Assembly (NCBI RefSeq): GCF_000372485.1
Contig: NZ_AQVA01000006.1
Span: 45,313-109,312 of the forward strand
Origin: Oenococcus oeni DSM 20252 = AWRIB129
Lineage (GTDB): Bacteria; Bacillota; Bacilli; Lactobacillales; Lactobacillaceae
Direction of reading: 5' to 3'
Length of the DNA stretch: 64,000 nt
The notes under the pieces were generated by a model, which saw only the letters and a program-made list of their open reading frames with translations, had not been told where the DNA came from and made no database searches. Both the position numbers and the translations under genes were made by a program. Below are positions 20,223 through 30,013 of the stretch, piece after piece. Position 1 is the stretch's first letter. Every line of letters begins with the position of its first letter.

Positions 20223-22385
20223 TCACTTTCCAGTGATCTTAATTGTTCCATTATCGATATCTGCTTTGAGATTCTTGGCGTTAAGATTATCGAGATAGAA
20301 ATCAGTAACTTTATCACGAATCTGCTGTTCGATCACCCTTCGCAAAGGACGAGCGCCCATCGCTTCATCGTATCCTTGATTCATCAAATAATCTTTGGCC
20401 GCTTGGGTGACTTCCAGCTTGATGCCTTTCTTTGCCAACGTTTGATTAACTTCCGTAAGCATTAATTCAACAATTTGTTTTAGATTTTCTTTGCTCAAGT
20501 GGCTAAATTCAACAATGGCATTAAAACGATTCAAGAACTCCGGCCGGAAGTAGGGCTCCAAACGTTCAATAATCGACTTGTCTTGGTCTTTTTTATTATC
20601 CGATTCATTTCCAAAACCAGCATTTGAAGTAGCGATCACAACTGTGTTCTTAAAGTTGACAACATTGCCTTGACCATCTGTCAAACGGCCATCATCCAGA
20701 ACTTGAAGCAATAGAGTGATGATTTGTGGATTAGCTTTTTCGATTTCATCAAGTAAAACAATCGAATAAGGATTGCGCCGGACTTTTTCTGTAAGCGTAT
20801 TTTGATTATCGTTGTAACCGACATATCCAGCCGATGTACCGATAAGCTTAGAACTAGCAGTTAAATCGGAATACTCGGACATATCCAGACGAATAATCGC
20901 ATCTTTGGAACCGAACATATCCAAAGCCAATTGTTTGGCCAATTCGGTTTTTCCTACTCCAGTCGGTCCAACAAATAGAAAACTTCCAATCGGGCGATTC
21001 CCTTCGTCAAAGCCGGCCCGATTACGGCGAACAGCTCGTGCAACTGCTTCAACGGCCTCGTTTTGGCCAATTACCTTGCCCTTTAAACGACCGGCGATCC
21101 CCTTTAAGCGCTCAATATCATTCGCACCCATTTTGGCAACAGGAATACCGGTTAAACGCTCGACCGATTGAGCAATATCATTCGGTTTAACAACAACTTC
21201 TTCTTTTTTATTTTCGCTGGAAACGTTTTTTAACTTATCTTCAAGCTCTTCGACCCGCTTTTTGGCAGCGGCAGCTTTCTCGAAATCTTCCTTTGCCGCA
21301 GACTGGTCCTGTTCGGTTTTGGCATTTTTCAAATCATTTTCCAAACTGACTTTGTCTGTCACCGGGTGTTGAGCCGATAAGTGAGCGGCTGTCATGTCCA
21401 CCAAATCAATCGCTTTATCCGGTAAGGACCTTTGTGGAATATACTGAACTGAATAATCAACAGCCGCTTTTAAGGCATCGTCGGGAAACTTAACATGATG
21501 GTGTTTTTCATAAAGCGAACGGACACCTTTTAGAATTGCCAATGTATCTTCCGGGCTTGGCGCGTTAACAGTTACTTCGTTAAAGCGACGCGCCAAAGCA
21601 GCATTCTTCATAATCGTATTCCGATACTCGTCTTGAGTCGTGGCTCCGATCACAGAAACCTCACCTCGGCTTAAAGCCGGTTTTAAGATATCAGCCATTC
21701 CATTAGATCCGGACTCTTCTCCGGTGTTGCCGGCTCCTAATATTTGATGAATTTCATCAAAGAAAAGGATCACGTTGCCGGCACTTTTTACTTCACTAAT
21801 TAATTTTTGAATATTTTCTTCAAAACTTCCACGATACTGAGTTCCTGCTTCAAGAGCAGAAATATCGATAGAATATATTTCTTTGCCTTTAATTGCTGCC
21901 GGAACATTTCCATTGATAATCGCCTGAGCCAGTCCTTCGACAACAGCCGTTTTCCCGACTCCAGCGTCGCCAACTAGAACCGGGTTGTTCTTTGTCCGTC
22001 GGCTTAAAATCTCTGCAGTCTCCTGAATTTCCTTGTTCCTGCCGATTACCGGATCTAGTTTGCCTTGTCGCGCTTCCTCGGTCAAATTACGGCCGAGTTT
22101 TTCCAAAATACCCGTTTTCTTTGATTGACCATTTTTTTGAGAAACAGCCGTCCCAAGCTGCCCGGGCTGAGCCTGTGACCCAACTTCCTGAAATTGACCG
22201 TTAATCGGCATTTTGCCACTTTGACGGTAAGCAGCAAACTCTTCCGGGCTTACTTCCTGTCCATTGATTAGATAACGGGATTCGGAATTAATTCCGTTCA
22301 TTCGTCCCATTAAATTATTGAATATGTCATCCATCGAGTTGAATGGATCATTATTACTGTTATTAAAATAATCATTATTAGCCAT
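20223..22385 (-). CDS. clpL: ATP-dependent chaperone ClpL
   Basis: A Clp/Hsp100 disaggregase that acts without ClpP. The 720-residue protein has a short Asn/Gly/Gln-rich N-terminus (1-80) in place of the ClpA/C double repeat, then two AAA+ domains: Walker [11 protein letters not shown] (about 138) and Walker B ILFFDEIH (about 205), a short coiled middle segment (about 345-400), and Walker [11 protein letters not shown] with Walker [11 protein letters not shown] in the second domain. Length is as expected for ClpL. It is 15 bases downstream of a small HTH gene, with which it shares a promoter. ClpL is a known thermotolerance factor in lactobacilli. Confidence 0.93.
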   Translation of the reverse strand: MANNDYFNNSNNDPFNSMDDIFNNLMGRMNGINSESRYLINGQEVSPEEFAAYRQSGKMPINGQFQEVGSQAQPGQLGTAVSQKNGQSKKTGILEKLGRNLTEEARQGKLDPVIGRNKEIQETAEILSRRTKNNPVLVGDAGVGKTAVVEGLAQAIINGNVPAAIKGKEIYSIDISALEAGTQYRGSFEENIQKLISEVKSAGNVILFFDEIHQILGAGNTGEESGSNGMADILKPALSRGEVSVIGATTQDEYRNTIMKNAALARRFNEVTVNAPSPEDTLAILKGVRSLYEKHHHVKFPDDALKAAVDYSVQYIPQRSLPDKAIDLVDMTAAHLSAQHPVTDKVSLENDLKNAKTEQDQSAAKEDFEKAAAAKKRVEELEDKLKNVSSENKKEEVVVKPNDIAQSVERLTGIPVAKMGANDIERLKGIAGRLKGKVIGQNEAVEAVARAVRRNRAGFDEGNRPIGSFLFVGPTGVGKTELAKQLALDMFGSKDAIIRLDMSEYSDLTASSKLIGTSAGYVGYNDNQNTLTEKVRRNPYSIVLLDEIEKANPQIITLLLQVLDDGRLTDGQGNVVNFKNTVVIATSNAGFGNESDNKKDQDKSIIERLEPYFRPEFLNRFNAIVEFSHLSKENLKQIVELMLTEVNQTLAKKGIKLEVTQAAKDYLMNQGYDEAMGARPLRRVIEQQIRDKVTDFYLDNLNAKNLKADIDNGTIKITGK

Positions 22386-22400
22386 GATTGAATCCTCCTA

Positions 22401-22625
22401 TCAATCTTCTAAATAATCGGTTTCTAACTCTTTTAACACCTCCCACATACTGCTTTGAGTGGCTTGTGCGAGAGCATCGAGGTCCCGCAGGTTCAGACTC
22501 GTCGCATCGGATTGTGGTTTGTTAAAAGATTTATGAATTGTTGTATAGCCATATCCTCCCGCCTTGGCAACTTGATAAATCGTCAAATTGTGATCTATTA
22601 GATAGGCCTTTATGTCAATTTCCAT
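22401..22625 (-). CDS. Small XRE-type HTH protein co-transcribed with clpL
   Basis: A 74-residue protein that is almost only a helix-turn-helix fold: LTIYQVAKAGGYGYTTIHKS (about 14-33) reads as helices 2-3 of a Cro/C1 domain, followed by SLNLRDLDALAQAT and an acidic tail. There is no effector domain. SD AAGGAGG precedes the ATG and clpL follows after 15 bases. The natural guess is an autoregulator of the clpL operon, acting on the repeats in its own promoter; that is inference. Confidence 0.85.
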   Translation of the reverse strand: MEIDIKAYLIDHNLTIYQVAKAGGYGYTTIHKSFNKPQSDATSLNLRDLDALAQATQSSMWEVLKELETDYLED

Positions 22626-22647
22626 TGGAAACCTCCTTCATTTAAAA

Positions 22648-22685
22648 ATTATATCACTTTTGTGAAGCATTTACAAATGTGAAGT
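22648..22685 (-). promoter_or_regulatory. Promoter of HTH-clpL with repeated operator-like elements
   Basis: On the minus strand -35 TTGTAA (22671-22676) and -10 TATAAT (22648-22653) are 17 bases apart. CTTCACA occurs twice, 18 bases apart (22661-22667 and 22679-22685), and the inner copy is part of the palindrome TCACAAAAGTGA (22654-22665). The elements cover the -35 and spacer, where a repressor would block polymerase. No CtsR heptads are present here. Confidence 0.7.
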
Positions 22686-22696
22686 AATTAAGTTTG

Positions 22697-22724
22697 CCAA
22701 AAAAAAGAAGTCAAACGGCTTCTT
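22697..22724 (-). terminator. Terminator after clpP
   Basis: On the minus strand AAGAAG and CTTCTT pair around an 8-base loop, followed by a run of T residues. Confidence 0.75.
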
Positions 22725-22741
22725 AATAATTACTTCTTCTT

Positions 22742-23338
22742 TTATGATTTATTTTTTTCTTTATTAATTAAAATCTTATCAATCAAGCCATAGTCCAAGG
22801 TTTCCTTGGAATCCATCCAATGATCACGCTCGGTATCTTTTTCAATCTTCTCGATCGGCTTACCGGAATTTTCTTTTAAGATGTTATTTAATCTCTTCCG
22901 AGTCTTCAAAAGTTGATCGGCAATAATTGACATATCGGTCTGCTGGGTGCCGGCTCCGGCGCCTCCCATCGGCTGATGAATCAAGTACTCGGCATTTGGA
23001 AGCATAAAACGCTTGCCTTTGGTACCGGATGAAGCAATAATAGTTGCCATCGAGGCAGCCATTCCCATGACAATTGTTTGAACATCTGATCTGATGAAGT
23101 TCATTGTATCAACGATTGCCATACCAGCGGTAACTGATCCTCCTGGTGAATTTATATACATATATATATCTTTATTTGGATCTTGAGCATCCAAGAACAA
23201 TAGTTGAGCAACAATGCTTGTTGCCATTTGATCTTCGACTTCTCCTTGAACCAAGATAATTCGGTCCTTTAAAAGACGACTTGGAAGATCATAACTCTCG
23301 CGTCCATTTGCTGTTTGTTCAATAACTCCAGGCCACAT
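22742..23338 (-). CDS. clpP: ATP-dependent Clp protease proteolytic subunit
   Basis: Serine protease core of Clp proteases. The 198-residue product has Ser in [15 protein letters not shown] (about 98), His in YLIHQPMGG (about 123) and Asp in [11 protein letters not shown] (about 172). Start MWPGVIEQT follows a strong SD (AAGGAGG). Transcription is probably controlled by CtsR through an operator over the -35 element at the end of whiA. Confidence 0.98.
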   Translation of the reverse strand: MWPGVIEQTANGRESYDLPSRLLKDRIILVQGEVEDQMATSIVAQLLFLDAQDPNKDIYMYINSPGGSVTAGMAIVDTMNFIRSDVQTIVMGMAASMATIIASSGTKGKRFMLPNAEYLIHQPMGGAGAGTQQTDMSIIADQLLKTRKRLNNILKENSGKPIEKIEKDTERDHWMDSKETLDYGLIDKILINKEKNKS

Positions 23339-23366
23339 ATCGCGCCTCCTTAAATTTAATAAAATT

Positions 23367-23396
23367 AGTATAGTTCAATGGTCAAGAAAGGTCAAA
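23367..23396 (-). promoter_or_regulatory. clpP promoter overlapped by a CtsR operator
   Basis: The + strand at 23380-23396 reads GGTCAAG AAA GGTCAAA, matching the CtsR consensus RGTCAAA-NAN-RGTCAAA at all but one defined base. On the minus strand the same bases contain the -35 TTGACC (23390-23395), which is 17 bases from -10 TATACT (23367-23372). The operator overlaps the last codons of whiA, so repression would act at the -35 box. Confidence 0.85.
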
Positions 23397-24339
23397 CTTT
23401 TTTATGATTCAATTCCTTGACGATTTGCATCAATTTTCGCATTCGATGATTAATTCCGGATTTCGTCAATTCCTGCCCTTCGATCATTCCCGCCAAATCG
23501 CTTAAACTGGCCTCCGGGTTTTTTAAACGCAAGTCAGCAACAATCTTCAATTTTTCCGGTAAATTATCCAAACGATTCTGCTGACGCAAAAAATCCATCG
23601 CCTCGTATTGTCTTTCGGCGGCTTCGGCCATTCGGGTCACATTGGCATTATCGGCATTAGCCAAACGATTGGCCGAATTACGCATATCCGACATGATACG
23701 CGCATCTTCAAAATGCAGCATCGAACTGGTGGCTTGAATAATTGATAAAAAGTCTGAGATTCGTTCACCGGTTTTTAAATAGACGATTAATTTGTTCCGA
23801 CGGTCGGCGATTTTTGCACCCAAATTAAAATTACGATTATTCATAATTGAAAAAATTTGTTCGATTAAATCTTCATCCGCGGCAGAAATTTCCAAATGAT
23901 AATTTTTAGAATTCGGAGCGTTAACCGATCCGGTCGATAAAAAAGCAGCGCGTAAAAAAGCCTGTTGCTTTGCTTGAGAATTCAAAAAGACTTCCGGAAC
24001 TCGTCGGTCGCTGGAGAAGGGATCAAGTTGTATATCGGCAAGAATCTGATCGGCCTGCTTCATCGTAATAACGCCATAGCGATGGAGGCCAAAAATCTTC
24101 GCCGATCCTCCTCTTTCAATGTTGGTTTGGATATCGGCTTCATAGGTTTGCGAAAGCAGCTGATAAGTCCTTCTTGCGCTGGCAGGATTTTGGGTTTGAA
24201 CTTCTAAAGTATTTCCGACAGCGGTGCCGAGATGATAAATTCCATTCAGACGAAAAATCGCCGATAACTCCGACTTTGAAGTCTTAACGTTAATCGGCAA
24301 TATCGAAAGTTCTTTTTTAACTTGTTGGGTAAAAGTCAT
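23392..24339 (-). CDS. whiA: DNA-binding protein WhiA
   Basis: LAGLIDADG-fold plus HTH protein linked to cell division and chromosome organisation in Firmicutes. The 315-residue product has the N-terminal domain MTFTQQVKKELS, the homing-endonuclease-like fold in the middle, and a C-terminal HTH (LSDLAGMIEGQELTKSGINH, about 278-297). The start overlaps the yvcK stop by four bases in the standard rapZ-yvcK-whiA order. Confidence 0.96.
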   Translation of the reverse strand: MTFTQQVKKELSILPINVKTSKSELSAIFRLNGIYHLGTAVGNTLEVQTQNPASARRTYQLLSQTYEADIQTNIERGGSAKIFGLHRYGVITMKQADQILADIQLDPFSSDRRVPEVFLNSQAKQQAFLRAAFLSTGSVNAPNSKNYHLEISAADEDLIEQIFSIMNNRNFNLGAKIADRRNKLIVYLKTGERISDFLSIIQATSSMLHFEDARIMSDMRNSANRLANADNANVTRMAEAAERQYEAMDFLRQQNRLDNLPEKLKIVADLRLKNPEASLSDLAGMIEGQELTKSGINHRMRKLMQIVKELNHKKV

Positions 24340-25319
24340 TTAATTTTATTATCCAAAATATCAAGCAGTTTCCTAACGATTTTATCACCATCGTGAAAAG
24401 CGCCTTGATCGCGTAACTTAAGAAAATCTCCAGTAATCGGAGTAACGCCAAGTTTGCGATCTTCATTTGTATCGACCTTAACCTGAGTCGAAATTTCGTT
24501 CCATTTTTGATAATCGATATAATCTTCCGGAACAACAGCAGTATTAGTCAAAACATAATCAATAATATTTTTGGAAACATTATGATAAATTGCTTTAATG
24601 TGGCTGGCATCCGTGTAATTATCGGTTTCGCCTTTTTGAGTCATAATATTGGCAATATAGACCTTCTTTGCCGGACTTTCCTTAACTGCTTTGCCAACAA
24701 CCGGAATAACCAAATTCGGTAAAATCGAAGTATAAAGAGAACCCGGGCCAAAGACAATCATGTCTGCATGATTAATCGCCAACAAAACTTCCGAAGTAGG
24801 TACCGGTTGTTTTCCGGCTTCGGTCGTAATTGATAATTTTTCAATCACCTTATGGGCAATCGTAATTTCATGTTCGCCGACACCGGTGCTTCCATCGGTA
24901 AATGCAGCATGCAGAACCAAAGGAACGTTAGCAACTGGATAAACTTTTCCGGAAATCATCATATAACGACCAAGCTTTTGAACTGCTCCAAAGATGTCGC
25001 CCGACATTTCCGTCATCGCAGCAATGATCAAATTTCCTAAAGCGTGATTTTTGAAAAACTCATCCGACGAGTCGAACCGATATTGAAAGATATCCAAAAA
25101 ATCTTCCGGCAGCAGAGATAAAGAAACCAGAGCATTTCTAATATCTCCAGGCGGAACAATGTTCATAAAGTTTCTAATTACACCCGATGATCCACCATCA
25201 TCGGCAACGGTTACGATTGCGGTCACCTCGACATTGCAGTCGCGTAAAGGGCGCAAAATAACCGGCAAGCCGGAACCGCCACCAATTACGACAATATTTC
25301 TTTTTTTTCTGCCCGTCAC
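24336..25319 (-). CDS. yvcK: Gluconeogenesis/cell-wall factor YvcK (GlmR)
   Basis: CofD-like UDP-sugar-binding protein needed for growth on gluconeogenic carbon sources and for stimulating GlmS in Bacillus. The 327-residue product shows IVVIGGGSGLPVILRPLR (about 9-26), VADDGGSSGVIR, VPPGDIRNAL and FGPGSLYTSILPNL, all family signatures. An A8 run in the fifth to eighth codons is intact. It overlaps rapZ upstream and whiA downstream by four bases each. Confidence 0.95.
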   Translation of the reverse strand: MTGRKKRNIVVIGGGSGLPVILRPLRDCNVEVTAIVTVADDGGSSGVIRNFMNIVPPGDIRNALVSLSLLPEDFLDIFQYRFDSSDEFFKNHALGNLIIAAMTEMSGDIFGAVQKLGRYMMISGKVYPVANVPLVLHAAFTDGSTGVGEHEITIAHKVIEKLSITTEAGKQPVPTSEVLLAINHADMIVFGPGSLYTSILPNLVIPVVGKAVKESPAKKVYIANIMTQKGETDNYTDASHIKAIYHNVSKNIIDYVLTNTAVVPEDYIDYQKWNEISTQVKVDTNEDRKLGVTPITGDFLKLRDQGAFHDGDKIVRKLLDILDNKIK

Positions 25320-25747
25320 GGTTTGGCCTCCTCTTTGACTTTAGCAAGTTCTTTTTTTAGAGATTTCTGCAGATCGCGATGAGAAATCGTGACCTTGTAT
25401 CCGTCTTTTTTTAAATCTTTTCCCAAGCGCTCAGCAAAAGCAACCGACCGATGCTGACCGCCGGTACAACCAAACGCAATCACAATTTCCGATTGTATAT
25501 CGCCGCCCTTGGACTCCTTTTTTTGAGCTAGCGGCAATACCTGTTCGATTGTTCTTTTGTAATTATCATAAAATTCACTCGCTCCAGGGACCGACATAAT
25601 AAAATCAGATACTTTTTCATCGAGTCCGGTCATCGTTCTCATCTCCGGCTGCCAATATGGATTATCTAAAAAACGCAAATCAAAAAGAATTGAAGCCTCT
25701 GGAAGATGTTTATATTTAAATCCAAACGATATAACCTTTATTTTCAT
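25316..25747 (-). CDS. RapZ-like protein reduced to the C-terminal domain
   Basis: RapZ/YvcJ proteins are about 290 residues, with an N-terminal P-loop kinase-like half and a C-terminal half. This 143-residue product matches only the C-terminal half: VISFGFKYKHLPEASILFDLRFLDNP near the start (the family F-G-[FY]-K-x-G and D-x-R-F-L-x-N-P elements) and IAFGCTGGQHRSVAFAERL (the G-C-T-G-G-x-H-R-S-V motif, about 92-110). No Walker A motif exists upstream; trxB ends 16 bases before it. In E. coli the C-terminal domain carries the RNA- and metabolite-binding role. TATAAT ends 10 bases before the ATG and there is no good Shine-Dalgarno. Confidence 0.85.
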   Translation of the reverse strand: MKIKVISFGFKYKHLPEASILFDLRFLDNPYWQPEMRTMTGLDEKVSDFIMSVPGASEFYDNYKRTIEQVLPLAQKKESKGGDIQSEIVIAFGCTGGQHRSVAFAERLGKDLKKDGYKVTISHRDLQKSLKKELAKVKEEAKP

Positions 25748-25763
25748 GCCAAATATGATTATA

Positions 25764-26705
25764 TCAGGCTTCTATCTCCGTATCAGAGAGGCTTTGAATA
25801 TAATCAAATAAAATTTTTCCTGCGACCGCTCCATCACCAACCGCAGCAGCGATTTGACGGATAGAATCCTTGCGAACATCTCCAACAGCATAAATGCCGG
25901 GGACTTTGGTCTGCATATTGTCATCAGTCAAGACCCAGCCTTTTTCGTCTAAAATACCCAGATTTTCCAAGCCCTGGGTATTCGGGTCGATTCCAACATA
26001 GATAAAAACACCATTTGTCTTAATTACAGATTCTTGATTGGAAATTTTGTCAAGAACTTTAACCCCGGTAACTTTTTCATCGTCGCCGATAATTTCTTCA
26101 GTCCGTTTATTCCAAGAAAAATCAATGTTGTCTGTATCAAAAGCCCGTTTTTGAGCAATTCGAGAAGCTCTCAATTGATCGCGACGATGAACAATCGTAA
26201 CATCCTTAGCTAAATTAGCTAAATAGCTGGCTTCTTCAACGGCTGAATCGCCACCGCCAATTACAACAATTTGCTCATTTTTAAAGAAAGCCCCATCACA
26301 AACAGCACAATAGGAAACGCCGCGGCCGGAATATTTATCTTCTCCGGGAACACCGATGTGACGGTGAGTCGCTCCGCTAGCAACTATCACCACCTTCGCC
26401 TCGTATTGCTCATCATCGGTAACTATCGTTTTCGTTTTACCGTGATCGATGACATTTTGGACTTCTCCAAAAGTGTATTCGGCTCCAAAACGAGTTGAGC
26501 TGGCATACATTTTCTCGGCCAAATCAGGGCCTAATATCGAATCAAAAGCCGGGTAGTTTTCAACCTCGGCTGTATCGTTCATCTGACCGCCATAAATACC
26601 TTTATTAATCATCATGACAGATAAATTTGCTCGGCTTGCATATGTTGCGGTGGTCATCCCGGCCGGTCCGGCACCAATTATCACGACATCATATTTCTGT
26701 GTCAT
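25764..26705 (-). CDS. trxB: Thioredoxin reductase
   Basis: NADPH- and FAD-dependent reduction of thioredoxin. The 313-residue product has the FAD motif IIGAGPAGMTTATYA (about 9-23), the redox-active CAVCDG (about 136-141, a CxxC with Val in place of the usual Thr), NADPH motif VIGGGDSAVEEASYL (about 153-167) and GIYAVGDVR near residue 280. SD AGGAG precedes the ATG. Confidence 0.96.
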   Translation of the reverse strand: MTQKYDVVIIGAGPAGMTTATYASRANLSVMMINKGIYGGQMNDTAEVENYPAFDSILGPDLAEKMYASSTRFGAEYTFGEVQNVIDHGKTKTIVTDDEQYEAKVVIVASGATHRHIGVPGEDKYSGRGVSYCAVCDGAFFKNEQIVVIGGGDSAVEEASYLANLAKDVTIVHRRDQLRASRIAQKRAFDTDNIDFSWNKRTEEIIGDDEKVTGVKVLDKISNQESVIKTNGVFIYVGIDPNTQGLENLGILDEKGWVLTDDNMQTKVPGIYAVGDVRKDSIRQIAAAVGDGAVAGKILFDYIQSLSDTEIEA

Positions 26706-26764
26706 AAAATCTCCTACTTACTAATTGTTAGTTTAGCACAGCTGCTATTTTCACTCAATTAGAT

Positions 26765-26787
26765 AAAAAAACGCCCAATTCGGACGC
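26765..26787 (-). terminator. Terminator after galU
   Basis: On the minus strand CGTCC and GGGCG pair around GAATT and are followed by seven T residues. Confidence 0.75.
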
Positions 26788-26813
26788 GGATTGTTTGAAC
26801 TTTAGTATAAAGC

Positions 26814-27689
26814 TTAAAGAGTCTTGGCAAGTTCTTTAATATACTTGCGAAGTTCATCGCCAGTATCGGGATGCTTTAATCCAAATTCAATATTCGTTTC
26901 AAGAAAGCCGATCTTTGAACCAATATCATAGCGTTTACCATCAAATTGATGAGCGTAAACATGTTCTTTATGGTTCAGGCTTTCAATCGCATCAGTCAAC
27001 TGAATCTCGTTGCCCTTGCCGGGCATTGTATTTTCCAGTTCGGAAAAAATTGTTGGTGTAAATAGGTAACGACCAATAATTGCCAAATCGGAAGGTGCAT
27101 CCTGAGGACGAGGTTTTTCAACAAAATTTTTAACTTCGAACAGTCCCGGCTTAACTTCCTTAGAAGGATCGATTACGCCATATTTTGAAGTTTCTTCATG
27201 AGGAACCGGCATGACTGCCAAAGTCGATTGCTCGGTTTCGTTATAACGATCAACCAATTGTTTAGTCAAAGGAACACGATCGGTCATCAGATCATCACCA
27301 AGCATTACAACAAAGGGTTCATTGCTAATAAAAGACTTAGCCTTTAAAACAGCATCGCCCAAACCATGTGGATGAGACTGTCTAATGAAATAGATATTCA
27401 AATCAGTCGTATCCTGAACTAATTTCAATAACTTGTCTTTACCCTTGGCAGACAAATTGTCTTCCAATTCCGTGTTGGAATCAAAATGGTCTTCAATTGA
27501 TCGTTTTGATTTTCCGTCGACGATAACGATATCTTCGATTCCTGACTGAATTGCTTCTTCAACGATAAATTGGATTGTCGGCGTATCAACAATTGGCAGC
27601 ATTTCCTTTGCCAAAGCCTTGGTTGCAGGCAAAAACCGTGTGCCCAATCCAGCGGCCGGAATGACGGCCTTTTTAACTTTTTGTACCAT
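26814..27689 (-). CDS. galU: UTP-glucose-1-phosphate uridylyltransferase
   Basis: Makes UDP-glucose for cell-surface polymers. The 291-residue product has the nucleotidyltransferase start [19 protein letters not shown] (about 7-25), [11 protein letters not shown] (about 105), VMLGDDLM (Mg site) and [21 protein letters not shown] (about 188). It follows gpsA by five bases with a strong SD (GGAGG). Confidence 0.97.
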   Translation of the reverse strand: MVQKVKKAVIPAAGLGTRFLPATKALAKEMLPIVDTPTIQFIVEEAIQSGIEDIVIVDGKSKRSIEDHFDSNTELEDNLSAKGKDKLLKLVQDTTDLNIYFIRQSHPHGLGDAVLKAKSFISNEPFVVMLGDDLMTDRVPLTKQLVDRYNETEQSTLAVMPVPHEETSKYGVIDPSKEVKPGLFEVKNFVEKPRPQDAPSDLAIIGRYLFTPTIFSELENTMPGKGNEIQLTDAIESLNHKEHVYAHQFDGKRYDIGSKIGFLETNIEFGLKHPDTGDELRKYIKELAKTL

Positions 27690-27694
27690 GTAGA

Positions 27695-28717
27695 TTATTC
27701 CTCCGAGATCAGTGGCCGATTCATAAGATCAGCGACTACATCATCTATTTTCGCATTTTCATAGAGTATTTTATAGACACTTTCGCTAATTGGCATAGAA
27801 ATATTGTTTTTTCTTGACAATTGGTCTACTGCTTTGGCAGTTTTAACGCCTTCAATCACCATACCCATCTCTTTTTGGACCTGTTTTAAATCTTTCCCGG
27901 AAGCAAGGCCGAGACCGGCACGAAAATTGCGGGAATTAGTTGACATAGCAGTAACGATCAAATCGCCTAAGCCAGCCAAACCATTAAATGTTTCGCTTTT
28001 TCCGCCTAAAGCAACTCCCAAACGACGCATTTCGGAAAGCCCGCGAGTAACCAAAGCTGCTTGAGTATTGTCGGTCATTTTGAGGCCTTTTATGATGCCA
28101 CCAGCAATTGCAAGAACGTTTTTCAAAGCTGCTGCATATTCCGATCCGCATAAATCAGAATTGGTATATACACGAAAGAAGGAATTAGACAGCGCTGCCT
28201 GAATAATTGCCGCCCGTGCTTGATTGGAGCTTGCAACTGCAACTAAAGTAATAGCCCTTTTAACAACTGACTCGGCATGGGATGGCCCGGAAATAAAGAA
28301 TAAATCATCCTCCTTGATACTCGGGATTTCCTCGCTAATCATTTGGCTGACACGCTTATTGGAATCTACTTCAATTCCTTTAATAGCATGGCCGAAGATA
28401 ATTTCATTTTTCAAACTCGGCAAAATACTGGCTAATTTCCCGGCAACCTGGCGAACCGCCGAAGTTGGTACAACAAACAAAACAATCTCGGCATCTTTAA
28501 CAGCATCTTTTAAATCAGTTGTTGCTTTAAGATTTTTATCCAAAAAAGCTTCTTGAAGAAACCTTCGATTTTGATGATTTTGATTAATATCATCAATATC
28601 GCTTTGGTTTTTCCCCCAAAGAATTACTTGATTACCATTCATCGAAAAGGTTGAAGCCAAAGCAGTTCCCCAAGATCCGGCTCCAAGAATAGCAATTTTA
28701 CGTGTTTGCTTGATCAT
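27695..28717 (-). CDS. gpsA: Glycerol-3-phosphate dehydrogenase [NAD(P)+]
   Basis: Makes sn-glycerol 3-phosphate for phospholipid synthesis. The 340-residue product has the Rossmann motif [15 protein letters not shown] (about 6-20), HAIKGIE, the catalytic-Lys region [19 protein letters not shown] (about 190-208) and [20 protein letters not shown] (about 250). The start is set at the ATG of [11 protein letters not shown], with AAGGAA upstream; an ATG three codons earlier is possible. It overlaps hprK by about 20 bases. Confidence 0.96.
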   Translation of the reverse strand: MIKQTRKIAILGAGSWGTALASTFSMNGNQVILWGKNQSDIDDINQNHQNRRFLQEAFLDKNLKATTDLKDAVKDAEIVLFVVPTSAVRQVAGKLASILPSLKNEIIFGHAIKGIEVDSNKRVSQMISEEIPSIKEDDLFFISGPSHAESVVKRAITLVAVASSNQARAAIIQAALSNSFFRVYTNSDLCGSEYAAALKNVLAIAGGIIKGLKMTDNTQAALVTRGLSEMRRLGVALGGKSETFNGLAGLGDLIVTAMSTNSRNFRAGLGLASGKDLKQVQKEMGMVIEGVKTAKAVDQLSRKNNISMPISESVYKILYENAKIDDVVADLMNRPLISEE

Positions 28718-29657
28718 GGATTTCATTTTCCTTAATTAATTTTGTCTGTCGTTGTTCCAAAGTCGATAAGGCATCAAAACCCATTCTTTCTGTTCGATAC
28801 TTTAGGGCAGCAGCGTCAATGACACTTGCAGTATTTCGACCAGAAGTAACCGGTAATTCCATTTTCGGAATTTCAATTCCAAGAATTTTAAAATTAGCGC
28901 CATCATCACCCAGACGGTCGAAATTTTGAACCTTTTCGTTCGAACGTTTTAAATCAATATTCAAAACAATTGTCGTGTGATCACGAATTGTTGCTGCGCC
29001 GTAAGTTTTTAAGACATCAATAATTCCTATTCCGCGGACTTCCATTAAATTAGCTAAAACTTCCGGTGGGGCACCGACTAAGCGCTGCTCGTCTTCGGCA
29101 TATATATCAACTCGATCATCGGCAATCAAACGAGCTTTGCCTTGTTGAATCAATTCAAGCGCCGCTTCGGTCTTGCCGATTCCCGGGTCCCCGGTCAACA
29201 AAACGCCAATTCCGTTGATATCGATCAGCACGCCATGAACCGACTTGCGTTCCGATAATTGGGCGCCAAGATAATAAGTCATATTTGAAAGCAGGCGGGA
29301 AGAAGTCAAAGAACTGGTCAGAACCGGAATTCCAGCGTCCTTGGCAGCTTCAATCAACTCCTCTGGAATTTTTAAATTGGTTGAAATAACAAAAGCCGGT
29401 GTTGTCTCACTGGCCATCTTTTTAAAAACAATTGTCTTGTGCTCGTGAGTCATTGTTTTTGCATATTCAGTTTCATTGACACCATATAGCTGGACACGTC
29501 GAGGTTCGAAATAATCCAAAAAACCCGTCAATTGTAAACCGGGGCGAGCAATATCAGGAACAGTAATCGGCCGTTCCAAATGGTCTTCACCCCAAACAAC
29601 TCGAAGAGCCGTATTTTGAACCAAATCCCTTACTGTTACATTTTGCTGTTCATCCAT
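28698..29657 (-). CDS. hprK: HPr kinase/phosphorylase
   Basis: Phosphorylates and dephosphorylates HPr at Ser46, the core sensor of carbon catabolite control. The 319-residue product has the Walker A GDPGIGKTEAALELI (about 154-168), ADDRVDIY (about 177) and the capping signature LMEVRGIGIIDV (about 202-213). Downstream gpsA and galU overlap or follow closely, the common hprK-lgt/gpsA-type arrangement of Firmicutes. Confidence 0.97.
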   Translation of the reverse strand: MDEQQNVTVRDLVQNTALRVVWGEDHLERPITVPDIARPGLQLTGFLDYFEPRRVQLYGVNETEYAKTMTHEHKTIVFKKMASETTPAFVISTNLKIPEELIEAAKDAGIPVLTSSLTSSRLLSNMTYYLGAQLSERKSVHGVLIDINGIGVLLTGDPGIGKTEAALELIQQGKARLIADDRVDIYAEDEQRLVGAPPEVLANLMEVRGIGIIDVLKTYGAATIRDHTTIVLNIDLKRSNEKVQNFDRLGDDGANFKILGIEIPKMELPVTSGRNTASVIDAAALKYRTERMGFDALSTLEQRQTKLIKENEIHDQANT

Positions 29658-30001
29658 TATCTAATCCTTTCAGTGCTTGTAATCAAGCTTTGGGTGAAGC
29701 TGAAGACCAAGCTTAAAATGAATACCCAACCCCAGCCATGAATCGTAATTCCGGAAACCAAACTGGCATCAACGGCCAAAACTATCATGTTGATGACGAT
29801 ACTAAATAGTCCCAATGTGATAAAAGTAATCGGAAAAGAAATAATATGTAAAAGCGGCTTAAGAAAAGTATTTAGCAAAGCTAAAACTACCGCAGCCACA
29901 AAGGCCGAAGTCCAATCTTTGACAGTTAATCCATAAGGAAACAAATAATGAAAAACTACAAAAACCAAGGTATTGACAACCAATTTATACAAAAAACTCA
30001 T
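29657..30001 (-). CDS. YvlD/phage-holin-IV-like small membrane protein
   Basis: A 114-residue integral membrane protein with four hydrophobic segments and the family pattern NTFLKPLLHIISFPITFITLG (about 43-63), matching the YvlD family often found next to hprK. Function unknown; in Bacillus the family is linked to cell-envelope stress genes. Its last base overlaps the hprK start codon region, so it is probably in the same operon. Confidence 0.85.
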   Translation of the reverse strand: MSFLYKLVVNTLVFVVFHYLFPYGLTVKDWTSAFVAAVVLALLNTFLKPLLHIISFPITFITLGLFSIVINMIVLAVDASLVSGITIHGWGWVFILSLVFSFTQSLITSTERIR

Positions 30002-30013
30002 ATGGTCCCCTCT

